Assembly: GCA_019113005.1 (NCBI GenBank)
Contig: DXIE01000028.1
Location: 97,747-161,746, forward strand
DNA: 64,000 nt
Source of the DNA: Candidatus Butyricicoccus avistercoris
Lineage (GTDB): Bacteria; Bacillota; Clostridia; Oscillospirales; Butyricicoccaceae
Direction: 5' to 3'
Shown here: one piece after another, positions 1 through 10,964 of the stretch
Layout of the letters: each line of letters begins with the position of its first letter
Numbering within the stretch: the first letter of the stretch is position 1
Position numbers and translations under genes: made by a program
Notes under the pieces: model-generated
Told to the model about the DNA's origin: nothing
The model's database searches: none
Seen by the model: the letters and a program-made list of their open reading frames with translations, nothing else

Positions 1-2
1 TA

Positions 3-509
3 ATAGCTTTTTTAAATGAAATTTTACATGATCATAAGGATAAAATTATTTCAGTTGAAACAAGAAATAAAGACATAGAGCCTTTAACAGATTCAACATT
101 GTGTATTAAAGCTACAACACAAAATAATCAAACCATAAATATAGAAATCAAAATTGATAATAATAGTAATAGTTCAAATCTAATACAACAATCAATGTAT
201 TACTGGTCTAAAGCCTATAACAGCCAGATAAAACCTCATAGTTCTTTTTCAAAGCTAAATACGGTCATATGTATTAATATTTTAGATTTTAATTGTATCC
301 CAGATACAAAAGATTTTCATAGCATTTATAGACTCGGAAATATGAATGGAACAGACGAATTAAGTAACCTTTTAGAAATACAATTTTTAGAAATTCCTAA
401 ATTAAGAGAACTTAATCCAAATGATAATAATAGCAACCTAGAAATCTGGACTGAGTTTTTAAGAAACCCAGAAAGTGAAGTTGTAAAAAAGCTGAATTAT
501 CTAACATAG
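3..509 (+). pseudogene. Rpn-family (PD-(D/E)XK, putative transposase) nuclease fragment, truncated by window start and frameshifted near its 3' end
   Basis: Open frame from base 3 reads IAFLNEILHDHKDKIISVETRNKDIEPLTDSTLCIKATTQNNQTINIEIKI..., typical of the PDDEXK_2 transposase family; C-terminal ELKKAKQEF-like residues follow in another frame. Confidence 0.65.
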
Positions 510-576
510 AGTTGAAAAAAGCTAAGCAAGAGTTTTATAAAATAATTAATCATACAAAGTCTTAAATAAAACAAGA

Positions 577-610
577 AACCGCTAACCTTAGTAGGAAAGC
601 GGTTATTTTT
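577..610 (+). terminator. Rho-independent terminator
   Basis: AACCGCT...AGCGGTT stem followed by T-rich tract. Confidence 0.65.
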
Positions 611-629
611 ATGTAAAAATATAAAAAAC

Positions 630-878
630 TTAATACTGCATATCTTCTGGTCTAATCTGAGATAGGGCTTTGATAAGCTCTAGAATAACGTCATATGATA
701 TTGTCATGCCTTTTAATGGTACTTTATCGGTTGAATTACCATTATTATTAGCTCAACAACAAATATCTACCTTTGGAATATTATTATTCCACTGAACAAT
801 ATTAATTTCAGTGGTTTTTCAATCATTAAATTTTGATAAAGCAGCAACTTCTTTTAAAATTTTATGTGTTAGTCTCAT
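630..878 (-). pseudogene. YdbC/PC4-like small protein ORF with two in-frame UGA codons
   Basis: SD (GAAAGGAGG) then ATG; MRLTHKILKEVAALSKFND*KTTEINIVQWNNNIPKVDICC*ANNNGNSTDKVPLKGMTISYDVILELIKALSQIRPEDMQY; UGA at 819-821 and 753-755. Confidence 0.5.
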
Positions 879-1124
879 AAGACTAACCTCCTTTCATCTT
901 ATATTTTAAATAATTATCTGCAAATTATTAAAACGTTATATAGCATTCACACATATAACTTAATTTCAATTTGCGTTTTAATTCATTTTACATTTTGAAA
1001 AAACTCCTTATTTTCTCTGTGATATAGTTGCCAAACTATAAAACACCATGGAGGTTTTATTTTATCAATTTTTTATTTAATCATATTAGAATGGAGAGGT
1101 TTATTAAGCCTAAATGCAAACAAA

Positions 1125-1164
1125 AGCTCACATATTCGATACTATTATACCGAATATGTGAGCT
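1125..1164. terminator. Bidirectional terminator
   Basis: Perfect 14-bp inverted repeat AGCTCACATATTCG / CGAATATGTGAGCT with flanking A/T runs. Confidence 0.65.
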
Positions 1165-1215
1165 ACTAAAATTTTTGCTAACAATATTAAATTAATTAAA
1201 TTCTATAAATAAGAG

Positions 1216-3579
1216 TTATTTATTAATTCCCATCATTTGAATGAAGGTGTTAATCATATCAGATAAGACAATCTGTCCCATATTTTGGCTGTTCCATTCT
1301 TGTAACATATCATATATGTTTTTCATTCTTGATATATATTCATCTTCACCAATATAATAGTTAACCATCAAAGTGAACGCCTGCTCCCATTTTTCTTGGT
1401 CTGATGCACCATAGGCTAGATATTTTTCAATCATATCAAAACCATCATCTATATTGCCATTCGAGAAATAATATTCTGCAAGTACAATCGGAACTGTGTT
1501 AGAATCAAGACTTTTAAGATGCTTTGCATATATATCCGCCTGCTTCTTTATCTCTGTTTGTGTTTCATCTATACCTATTGCACTATATACATAAGATGTC
1601 ATATAGTCAGCCCATTCAAAACGGTCAAGTTTTATTGCAGATACAAGTGAATCTAAACTCTGTTCTTTATCAACTTTATACCTCGCATAGATATTGCCAA
1701 GCATTAATCCAGCATATACTATCATAAGTATTGCAATAATTAATGTAATCCAGTTTTTAATATTATCACTTATCTTTTTTAACGACAATGTGTCGCCACA
1801 ACATAAAGTAATAAGTCCAAAAATACCAAATGCCATTGGCAAATAAGAGTACATAGAAAATATAACTTCAACAGCTGCATGTCCTGCCATAAATACCAAT
1901 GCACCGCCAAGGGCTGCGGTTAATGGATTACTTTGTTCTTCTGATTTACGTCTTGTTTGTACAACTGCCACTGCTGATGTACCTAAAACGCCAACAAAAA
2001 GAACCAAACCTATAACGCCAACTTCAACCAGTGATTGTATATAATGGTTATGAGCATATTTTGTTTCATAGAAAAATTCTTGAACGCTTACTACTGCATT
2101 TTCATATGCACCCATGCCTAAACCAATTACAGGGCTACGCTTAAATAATTTCATACCATCTTCAAAGAACACAGTACGTTGAATCGCATTTTGGTTTGCC
2201 CATAGACCTTGCATACGATTTGAAATAAAATCTGGCAGTAACTTATATTTTAATGGGAATGAGTACGAACCAGCATCACCATTAAATACAGCTTCTTCAA
2301 TAGTCACATTTGCATCAGAGCTAAAGTTTGCATAAATTACAATACTATCTTCTGGAACTTCAAATACTGCACCATCTGCAACACCTTGATAAATTACAGT
2401 ATTAGTATGCATCATAGTATCTTCTTTATTTTGTGACTCAATAGTAACATTAACTGGTGCATCAGATTTAACTGATAGTGTATATGTACCAGCATCAGGA
2501 TACTGAGAACGTCGAAATGTTTCACCTATATTAAGTGTAGCCTCACCTGTAACATTCATAGCTACAACTGCAAATACACCTAATAATACAAACATTAAAG
2601 CAATAATTATAGGAATTAATTTTATATGCTTTTGCAGTTTGCCAGCTATTTTTTGACCTACAAATTTATCTAATAGGCAAAGCATTACACACCCTACAAT
2701 CGCACAAATTAGAGGAACAGGTCTTGGTTCAGTCCATGCTGTAAAAGATGTTGCAGAAATCGCAAAAGCTGAGATTACTGACAAAATCAGTGTTTCAACC
2801 ATGAGTACAAGAGAAGAACCCCTGTTTCTATCTAAAATCAGATATACTATAAATCCAAGTAAAATCATACCACTTGCACCCATTGAAAATGCAAGTAAAA
2901 AGGCCATTGCGTTTAAAAACAAACAACAAATATGATATATTCTTTCTTTTTGAGTAGATGTAATAGCTAAACCAAGAGATAAAAATACACCAATACCCAT
3001 ACAACCAGCAAATACATTAGGATTTTGGAAGATAGATATCATTCTTATTCCTTCTTCTACTGGTGCTATATTAGCATAATCATCTGTAAACAATCCAAAA
3101 AAGCTTAATACTGGTGTACTGATAATATGTGTAGATAAAAAGTCAATGCTTACAAGACCTGCAACTGCTGATGCACCGCTAATAATAGATGCAAAGCCAC
3201 GACCTAACTTTTTCTTTTCACCGTTTGCAAATGCAAGAGCAAATATTACTATGCTAAATGATGTCAGCAATAACTCAAAACCTTTAAGAGCAAATTTACC
3301 TGATACAGCATATAAAGTTGATATACCATTCATCGTTATCCACAAGGTCAACACCATAAACGGTATTGATAAACGGCTTCTTATAACTGACCATTTCATA
3401 AAAATCACCACAATGGCACATAAAAGCATTAATATTGATACCGTTTTAGCTGTGGATGCGGTACTTAATACCATAACCGAAAAGTATGCCAATACACCCA
3501 AAATAAGCAAAATAATTTTTTTAGTCTCTATTATTTGCTTATCTGAGTAAATACTTGATGAATTTGGGTTTTGATTCAT
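1216..3579 (-). CDS. O-antigen ligase/polymerase family membrane protein
   Basis: 787 aa, many TM segments, Wzy_C-like loop (PVIGLGMGAYENAV...YAHNHYIQSLVEVGVIGLVLF), TPR-like C-terminus. Confidence 0.85.
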   Translation of the reverse strand: MNQNPNSSSIYSDKQIIETKKIILLILGVLAYFSVMVLSTASTAKTVSILMLLCAIVVIFMKWSVIRSRLSIPFMVLTLWITMNGISTLYAVSGKFALKGFELLLTSFSIVIFALAFANGEKKKLGRGFASIISGASAVAGLVSIDFLSTHIISTPVLSFFGLFTDDYANIAPVEEGIRMISIFQNPNVFAGCMGIGVFLSLGLAITSTQKERIYHICCLFLNAMAFLLAFSMGASGMILLGFIVYLILDRNRGSSLVLMVETLILSVISAFAISATSFTAWTEPRPVPLICAIVGCVMLCLLDKFVGQKIAGKLQKHIKLIPIIIALMFVLLGVFAVVAMNVTGEATLNIGETFRRSQYPDAGTYTLSVKSDAPVNVTIESQNKEDTMMHTNTVIYQGVADGAVFEVPEDSIVIYANFSSDANVTIEEAVFNGDAGSYSFPLKYKLLPDFISNRMQGLWANQNAIQRTVFFEDGMKLFKRSPVIGLGMGAYENAVVSVQEFFYETKYAHNHYIQSLVEVGVIGLVLFVGVLGTSAVAVVQTRRKSEEQSNPLTAALGGALVFMAGHAAVEVIFSMYSYLPMAFGIFGLITLCCGDTLSLKKISDNIKNWITLIIAILMIVYAGLMLGNIYARYKVDKEQSLDSLVSAIKLDRFEWADYMTSYVYSAIGIDETQTEIKKQADIYAKHLKSLDSNTVPIVLAEYYFSNGNIDDGFDMIEKYLAYGASDQEKWEQAFTLMVNYYIGEDEYISRMKNIYDMLQEWNSQNMGQIVLSDMINTFIQMMGINK

Positions 3580-3662
3580 TATATAATTCCCCTCCCATAC
3601 AATACTATATACTATGTCATCATATCACAATTTAACATATTAGTCCATTTATAACAAAATTT

Positions 3663-5045
3663 TTACGATAACTTTTCTTTATTTATCATGCCACCAAACA
3701 CTGTCATAAATAAAATTTTAATATCAAAAAATATTGTCCAATTTTCTATATAGTATATATCATGCTCTATTCGCTTTTTTATAGAAGTATCTCCCCTAAA
3801 TCCGTTTACTTGTGCCCAACCTGTAATTCCTGGGCGTACTTGATGTTTTACCATATAAAGTGGTATCTCCTCTTTAAACTTATCAACAAAGTGAGGAAGT
3901 TCAGGACGTGGACCTACCAAACTCATATCGCCTTTAAGCACATTAAAAAACTGTGGAAGTTCATCTATTGAGCACTTGCGAATAAAAGCACCAAATTTAG
4001 TTTTTCTTGGGTCTTTATTTTTACTCCAACCAGTAGTTTGAGTATTATTTACTCGCATTGAGCGAAATTTATACATTTTAAATTTCTTTTTATTAAGTCC
4101 AACACGTTCTTGCTTAAATATAACTGGTCCAGGAGAAGAAAGTTTAACACCAATAGCAGCAAAAATCATAATAGGAGAAGTTAAAATTATCAATATAATT
4201 GAGCCTATTATATCAACTAAACGTTTTAAAACTGCATTTAACCAGTTATCAAGCGGTATATGTCTAATATTCATAAGAGGTATACCATCTATATTATCAA
4301 ATTCAGGATTAGATGGCATATATTCCGCATAAAATGGTATAAGCGATAACTTAACACCTTCTTTTTCACATACATCTATAATATCTTTAGTATAAAATAC
4401 CTGTTCAGGTGAAAGTGCCGCTACAACTTCATCTGTATGATTTTTAGATACTATTCTTGATAAGTTATCTATTTTTCCATAGTACAATATATTAGCTATA
4501 AATGGTCTATCTGCAACATATCCATCTATTGTATATCCAAAATCTTTTTGTGTGCTTATTTTTTCTGCATAATCAAGTGCCATTTTACCATCACCAACAA
4601 GCACAACATGCTTTAAGTTATATCCTTTACTTCTATAATAACGAAGTGTATACCTTAAAGCCATTCTTTTTATACTTGATACAGTAAATGAAATGACAAA
4701 GAAAAGTATAAGAGTACCTCTTGAAAAGTGAACCTCTTTATAAAGAAACAATGCTGTTTGAATGAGTATAAAATCCAATACACATGCTAATAAGAGTCGC
4801 CATAATTCCCAGTGCAAACGCTTATTTCTAAGCGACTCATATAAACCCATAGTTGCTAATATTGCTAAATGAATAGGAATAACAATTAGAACTAATTTTA
4901 TATAACTATCAAGTGGAACGGTTACAACACCATTATCAAATAAATGAAATCGAGTCCAGAATGAAACAGGCATAGATATAAATAAAATAATTGCATCTAG
5001 GAATATATTTATATAATTTAATGTTTTTTGATTTTCCTTAATCAT
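3663..5045 (-). CDS. Polyprenyl glycosylphosphotransferase (undecaprenyl-phosphate sugar transferase)
   Basis: 460 aa; C-terminal bacterial sugar transferase motif FKQERVGLNKKKFKMYKFRSM...DELPQFFNVLKGDMSLVGPRPELP. Confidence 0.92.
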   Translation of the reverse strand: MIKENQKTLNYINIFLDAIILFISMPVSFWTRFHLFDNGVVTVPLDSYIKLVLIVIPIHLAILATMGLYESLRNKRLHWELWRLLLACVLDFILIQTALFLYKEVHFSRGTLILFFVISFTVSSIKRMALRYTLRYYRSKGYNLKHVVLVGDGKMALDYAEKISTQKDFGYTIDGYVADRPFIANILYYGKIDNLSRIVSKNHTDEVVAALSPEQVFYTKDIIDVCEKEGVKLSLIPFYAEYMPSNPEFDNIDGIPLMNIRHIPLDNWLNAVLKRLVDIIGSIILIILTSPIMIFAAIGVKLSSPGPVIFKQERVGLNKKKFKMYKFRSMRVNNTQTTGWSKNKDPRKTKFGAFIRKCSIDELPQFFNVLKGDMSLVGPRPELPHFVDKFKEEIPLYMVKHQVRPGITGWAQVNGFRGDTSIKKRIEHDIYYIENWTIFFDIKILFMTVFGGMINKEKLS

Positions 5046-6163
5046 ATATATTCTACCACCCTAATATCTGGTAATAACTTTTTATATTCATTCATAACAT
5101 CAGGCAAAACATTTTCTAATAAATATGGCTCTATCACCTTTTTGGCATGTTCACCTAACTGAATTTTCAATGCTTTATTATTATATATTCTAAGTATTTG
5201 CTCTGCACAAGTTTCAAAATCACCATAATTATATAACAATCCTGCACCTGTTTTTTCAAGCAAATCTGTGTGTCCCTTTATTTTGCTTGCTACTATTGGA
5301 AGTCCATTATACATTGCCTCCATTATATTAAAAGGTAAACCTTCGCTTTTACTTGATGAAACCGCCAAGTCAGCTATTGGATAATATAATGACATTTTAA
5401 CTTGACCTACAAAATATATTCTGTGTGCTAACCCTAAGCTATATGCATACTGCTTGCACTGCTCAAGCAAGTCCCCTTGTCCCGCTAAAATTAGTACAAT
5501 ATCTTCGGGAAGTCTTGTAAGTGCATCTATTAACACATGCTGACTTTTTCTTTTTGAAAATTCAGCTGCATATATTAACACAAATTTATCTTCACCTATG
5601 CCAAGTTCTTTTTTGATATTCTCACTTTGTTTGTGTGTTACAAGTTTTTTGCTATCTAAACCCATACCTTTTATATAACTCACACATTTGCTTAGCTTAT
5701 GTTTTTTTGCATAGTCTGTATCCCACTCATTCATAGTCATAAGCAAATCTGTAACTGGTGCAACAAATTTTTCTGCACTACTTAAAATTAAATTCTTTTT
5801 ATGTGTTTCTAACTCGTTAAATAGGTAGCCGTGTGCAGTATTTGCAACAATCGGACGATTTTTAATGCCCATAACTGCAAGACGTGTAAAAAATGATGCA
5901 AGCGATGTATGACAACTTACAAGCACATATTTATTTGTTAGTATAATCTTTCGAAGCTCGACAATAGCCTTTATATTTTGGGGTGATGTCATACTTTTTT
6001 CAAAAGGTACATGATATACATAATCTGCATATGGGATTTCCATTTTAGCTCCCCCACATGCAACATCTACTCTAAAACCCTGTCGTTTAAACTCTTTTAT
6101 ATATGGCAAGTGAAAATTTATAATATGCGAATATGTAGAGGCTGTAAATAAAATACTCCGCAT
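5042..6163 (-). CDS. Glycosyltransferase family 4
   Basis: 373 aa; LIYAAEFSKRKSQHVLIDAL and SSSKSEGLPFNIMEAMYNGLPIVASKIKGHTDLLE motifs; overlaps the next gene by 4 nt. Confidence 0.9.
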   Translation of the reverse strand: MRSILFTASTYSHIINFHLPYIKEFKRQGFRVDVACGGAKMEIPYADYVYHVPFEKSMTSPQNIKAIVELRKIILTNKYVLVSCHTSLASFFTRLAVMGIKNRPIVANTAHGYLFNELETHKKNLILSSAEKFVAPVTDLLMTMNEWDTDYAKKHKLSKCVSYIKGMGLDSKKLVTHKQSENIKKELGIGEDKFVLIYAAEFSKRKSQHVLIDALTRLPEDIVLILAGQGDLLEQCKQYAYSLGLAHRIYFVGQVKMSLYYPIADLAVSSSKSEGLPFNIMEAMYNGLPIVASKIKGHTDLLEKTGAGLLYNYGDFETCAEQILRIYNNKALKIQLGEHAKKVIEPYLLENVLPDVMNEYKKLLPDIRVVEYI

Positions 6164-7716
6164 AAACTTTTCTCCTTTTATGCTATATTTACTCTTATTT
6201 TTTACTATTTTCGATTATATCTGTGCTATTATATCATATTTTTATATAATATTAAAGAGCAAACAGTATTAACTAATTCCCTATTGTTAGCATTACTTAA
6301 ATATATACTTATAAGCCTAGACAAATATCACAAGATAGAAGAAAAGTAAAATTGAAATATTTATACTATACTTGATATTTTATTTCATACTTATAGATAT
6401 TATCAGTTTACTTCCTATAGCTTTATAAAACCACTTAACTTCCTTAATATAATTCAGTTTTTCAGTCAGTATACTATCATTAAACCAGAAAATTTTAAAT
6501 ATAAATATGAACTTTTAAATACAAAAAACATATTTTTAAATTAATAGTATCTATCACAAAACCAACAAAAAGCGACAATATATCTTTAAATTTAAATTTT
6601 GAAACAACTTAATCATTAGTTGTCATAATAAAATTATAAATTATATCGCCCGTTTTTTCAGTTCAAACAAATAACTCTATTTACTTTCCTTATAAATATG
6701 TATTAAAACTTCAAATTATAGCTATATGCTATTATTATAACTCATAATACCAAGTAATGTTTCTGATTCAACATAAGTAAATTATGAGAAATTATTTAAA
6801 TATCTAGTTATCAAGAATACTCTATAATAACTCTACTATTAACATATGTTTTTATTATATTAAGCTAAATTATTAAACATAAATATCTATCTGATGTCGT
6901 TGTTAGATGCTAGTTGAATGAATATTGAGAACTTTATTTGTAAATTATTACTTATTAAATCTATCACTTGGTAATAACTTAATTATATTGAACAAATGCT
7001 CTATAATATCTCTTGTTTTATATTTTTTAAATACCAATTATTTCAATGAAAACTCTATATAAATTCCACCATAAATATATAGTTTTATTTGGAGTTGCTC
7101 AGTAAGTTTATAATTTGTTAATAGTTATATATTTTATAATAAAATATATATTATGATACACATTGAGAATTAAAATATATTTATTATCAAGTGTATGTCT
7201 TATTTCACTAACCTTATCTATGTTTAAATTGACATTTAAATATAATGATTTTGCATTGTTTTTATATTGTCATTTTTTATACTATTTATGTACTTTTTAT
7301 ATATCATTCTTAGACATTAATTCTTACTTTTATACACTGTTTATTATTTATATTTTTTCATACATCTAATAAATACTTATCTTTTAAAAATTTATATTAA
7401 ACCGCTCCATTTCAATTTAAATCTTAAAGAATAATATTTTAATATGATTTATTACATTAAACCAATTTTTTTATATATTTATATTATTGCAAACCTAATA
7501 TCCTAAAGTAATTCATTACCTAGCCTACAGTTTGGTATTATTTATCCCATAATATTCCTATCAGCTTCAAATATAAAAATTTTTACAAGCAGTTTAAAAT
7601 TGGATTGTCAATTATTGTTTTCAATAAATATATATCTTATATAAATAGTTTAGATCATTAGATATAAATACATATAAATTTCTTAAATACCGAAGAAACA
7701 TAATATATCATTCAGA

Positions 7717-7995
7717 AAACTTGCATATAATAATATATAGCTTTTTTAAAATTTTTAATTTATACTTACATGACATTTCTTTCTTAGTTTGACTAAGGCT
7801 AATTGAGATATTATATTCATCATTATATACTCCTTAAAAGTTTTGCATACAATATAGTACAGGCTTTTCTAACAAATCAAAATTTTATACTAAAATGATT
7901 TTTTTAACTACTATAAATATAACCAATCTAACTGTGCTATAAGCTTCAATTATATACATCTCAAAATATTGCATATAATAAAATATAAATTTTTC
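7717..7995. repeat. Three degenerate direct repeats, ~120-126 bp apart
   Basis: TTGCATATAATAATATATAGCTTTTTT / TTGCATACAATATAGTACAGGCTTTTCT / TTGCATATAATAAAATATAAATTTTTCT. Confidence 0.4.
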
Positions 7996-8081
7996 TCAGT
8001 AATACAAGTTAAATAAAAAGTTGCTTTTTATAGATAAAGATATTTATTATACTTTAATTTTATTAGAAAGGATTGATAAAA

Positions 8082-8405
8082 ATGACAAATATTCTTAAAG
8101 AAGAAAAGTATAAAAGCATAACTATTAATGGAAAAGACTATATTATACAATTAAATAAAGATCAAACTTTATTGTCAACTTATTTATCTACATCATTAGA
8201 TATATCTGCCCAACATTTACATAAAATTCTTATGAAACTAGATATAGTGGACAAAATAGGACATCTTTATTTTCTCAAAGGTACACATAAGCACCCAAAT
8301 TATGAAACATTTAAGGGGTCTCAGCATTTATGGACTTTAGATGGTGCAATTTATCTTATAAAAATTTTAGTCGAAAATGATTATAAAAACATTAAAATCA
8401 ACTGA
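8082..8405 (+). CDS. Hypothetical protein, possibly winged-helix/KilAC-like
   Basis: SD AGAAAGGA then ATG; 107 aa intact ORF; weak resemblance to antirepressor KilAC domains. Confidence 0.45.
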   Translation: MTNILKEEKYKSITINGKDYIIQLNKDQTLLSTYLSTSLDISAQHLHKILMKLDIVDKIGHLYFLKGTHKHPNYETFKGSQHLWTLDGAIYLIKILVENDYKNIKIN

Positions 8406-8689
8406 TTTTGGAGTAGTTCTTCTCAAAACTAATATTTTTAGTATTATAATATTTCTTTTTTAATCTACTTGTAAATATATTACTATATAAAATTTCTTAT
8501 TTTCTATAAGAACTAATATCGAAATTTATTTAAAATTATATCTATTAAAATAACGCAAAATAATATAAACTACACAAAGGAAATCAGCATAATTTTGTCA
8601 CTAATTAGCAAAAAGTATTATACTATATTTTTATAATGATGGATTATAAAATTAAGTGCAACAAAAAGCCCACAAGTAAGTTGAAATAT

Positions 8690-9169
8690 AGTCAATAAAG
8701 TGGACACAAAGTTAAGATTTTTTGCAAATTTGTTTTTCAAATTGACAAGGGCTGACCCAACCAATAGCAGAATGTATTCGTTTAGCATTGTAATACAACT
8801 CAATATATTTAAAAATATCCATGCGGGCTTGTTCGAGATTATCATAATTTGAATCCTGAACAAGCTCTCTTTTTAATATTCTGTAAAACGATTACATCAA
8901 AGCATTGTCATATGGATTACCTTTTCTGCCCATACTTTGACGAAAGCCATAACGAATACACATTGACTGGAATCGTTGCCCCGTATATTGGCAACTGCAA
9001 TTTGTATTGATGATTAACCCTGTGGGTGGATGCCCCTACCGATTACTTGATTTAAGGCAGATAGTACCAAAGCATCACGAATTCGGGTATCAATAGCCCA
9101 ACCAAGTACCTTCCTAGAGAATATATCAATAAAAACGGCTAAATACAGCCAACTGAAATGATAAAATGA
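8690..9169 (-). mobile_element. Remnant of an IS3/IS150-group transposase (orfB C-terminal half)
   Basis: WLYLAVFIDIFSRKVLGWAIDTRI...CQYTGQRFQSMCIRYGFRQSMGRKGNPYDNALM*SFYRILKRELV...YYNAKRIHSAIGWVSPCQFEKQ with an in-frame stop where Glu is expected. Confidence 0.8.
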
Positions 9170-9232
9170 TGGTAGACACAAAAAAGTGTTTGCCATCATT
9201 TTTTGTTAATATAAAAATAGGAGATGAAATAT

Positions 9233-9592
9233 ATGGGAAGACCAAAAGGCGGAAAGAATATAAACCATAGCAAGGAAGAAAAGTTAATATTGGTTAGAAG
9301 AAATTTATCTGGTGAAAGTCTAAAAAGTTTAGACAGAGAAACTGGTATACATAATTCACAAATAAGTAAATGGACAAAACAGTATCTGGAATGAGGAGAA
9401 GAAGCACTTATAAATAAATGAAAACCAGGCAATCCACTTGCTAAATATTATAGGAAAAAGTCACTTACCACTATTGAAGAATTAGAATTTAAGATATTAA
9501 AGTTCGAAAGAGAATTGTTAAAAAAAGATAGTAAAATTTTAAGATTAAAAAAATCCATAGAACTAGAAAGGGGCGATGTAAGAAGAAAATAA
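9233..9592 (+). pseudogene. IS3-family transposase orfA with two in-frame UGA
   Basis: MGRPKGGKNINHSKEEKLILVRRNLSGESLKSLDRETGIHNSQISKWTKQYLE*GEEALINK*KPGNPLAKYYRKKS... Confidence 0.75.
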
Positions 9593-9861
9593 TACAGCAA
9601 ATATATGCGGAAATAGAAATTAAAAGTGAAAAATATTCAATTAAGGAACTATGTAGTATATATGGCGTATCAAGGTATGGTTATTATAAATGGCTTAACA
9701 GAAAAGGAAAATTAAATCGTTATGAAACATATCAAAATGAATTAGATAAATATGTTATGGATATACATATTCATTATCCATAACAGGGATATCGTACAAT
9801 AGTTAATACATTATTTAATCAATATGGTTTAGTAGTCAGTGATATTTCTGTATAGAAATCT

Positions 9862-10461
9862 ATGAAAAGATTAAACATTAGTGGATATATTAGAAAACAA
9901 AAATGCCCTGTAACATATGGTTCAGAGCATAGTAGATTTCCTAATGTGTTAAATAGAAATTTTAATTCAAATAGTCCAATGCAAAAGATAGTAACTGATG
10001 TTACATATATAAATTACAAAGGTAATTATTACTATTTGGCTTGTTTTCTTAATTTGTTTAATAATGAAATATTAGATTGGGAGTTGAGCAACACATTTGA
10101 TAATTTTCTTGTTATAAAACCAACTAAGAGAATTCTTGAAAAAATAAAAAGTACTGACACCCAAATCATTTTCCACAGTGACCAAGGTGTCCAGTACTCA
10201 TCTGTTGGTTATTGTAACCTGCTTAAATCTTACAATGTTATTCAAAGTATGTCAAGAGCTGGTACTCCAAGAGATAATGCTGTTATCGAATCCTTCTTTG
10301 GTACATTTAAAGATGTTATGTATTCTCACTTTGATTATAAACGTTGTAATGACATTAGGAAGGTCATTTCTGACACTATTTACTATTTTAATTACATTAA
10401 ACCGTTAAGAAAATTAAACAAAAAGCCACCAGTTCAATATAGAATTGAACTGATAGCTTAA
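9862..10461 (+). pseudogene. IS3-family transposase orfB, C-terminal part; the full reading starts near 9580 and is interrupted by TAA and TAG
   Basis: rve integrase core: MQKIVTDVTYINYKGNYYYLACFLNLFNNEILDWELS...HSDQGVQYSS...SMSRAGTPRDNAVIESFFGTFKDVM; upstream HYP*QGYRTI and DISV*KSMKRLN. Confidence 0.8.
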
Positions 10462-10504
10462 TTTCTTTTTTTGTGTCTACTAACTATTGATTATTTCATA
10501 TAAA

Positions 10505-10964
10505 AGAGCCAGTTTTTTTATTGTGAGTTCTTATAATTATTATACATTTCCCTAACAATCTCAACATTAAGATCATACTTCTCAGAAACCTTGTCAATTA
10601 TAACATCTTCCACAATATCAAGTTCAGATAATGATGAAAATAAGGCATTTATACCTTTCTCAATACTTTTCTAAATACCTTTCTGAAAAACACCCTTGCT
10701 ATAATTACACATATTAGCAGCCTCCGTTTCTAATTTATCAGTTGTTTTTATGCCAAAATCTTCGTTTAATAATTTGAGTTTTTCTTCTACTGAAATATCG
10801 TTTGCACTCTTATCCTCATAAATATTTCGCAAAAGATGCTTTTCTTGCAAATAATAAGTGTTAATCGTGCCTTGCCACTTTTTATCAGGATTTAAACAAA
10901 TCCATATAGAGTGAACTTTTTTCAAATTTGAATATTCAGAATTTCCAAAATCAATACCTTTCAA
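10505..10964 (-). pseudogene. Rpn-family nuclease/transposase, C-terminal fragment
   Basis: YSNLKKVHSIWICLNPDKKWQGTINTYYL...EEKLKLLNEDFGIKTTDKLETEAANMCNYSKGVFQKGI* then in-frame continuation. Confidence 0.7.

Larger units (their letters stand above)
9170..10482 (+). mobile_element. IS3-family insertion sequence, decayed
   Basis: Terminal inverted repeats TGGTAGACACAAAAAA (left) and TAGTAGACACAAAAAAA (right, complement); orfA/orfB arrangement. Confidence 0.8.

Noticed and set aside
7163-7369. 68-aa ORF on + strand
   Set aside because: Low-complexity hydrophobic translation of AT-rich DNA, no convincing SD or family resemblance
8618-8863. 81-aa minus-strand ORF as a gene
   Set aside because: Overlaps the IS150-like orfB remnant in a different frame; the recognisable transposase frame explains the region
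630-10461. Genome-wide reassignment of UGA (stop-to-Trp)
   Set aside because: Clear host genes end at UGA (for example yqfC), and decayed genes here also contain UAA and UAG; local decay or foreign origin is simpler
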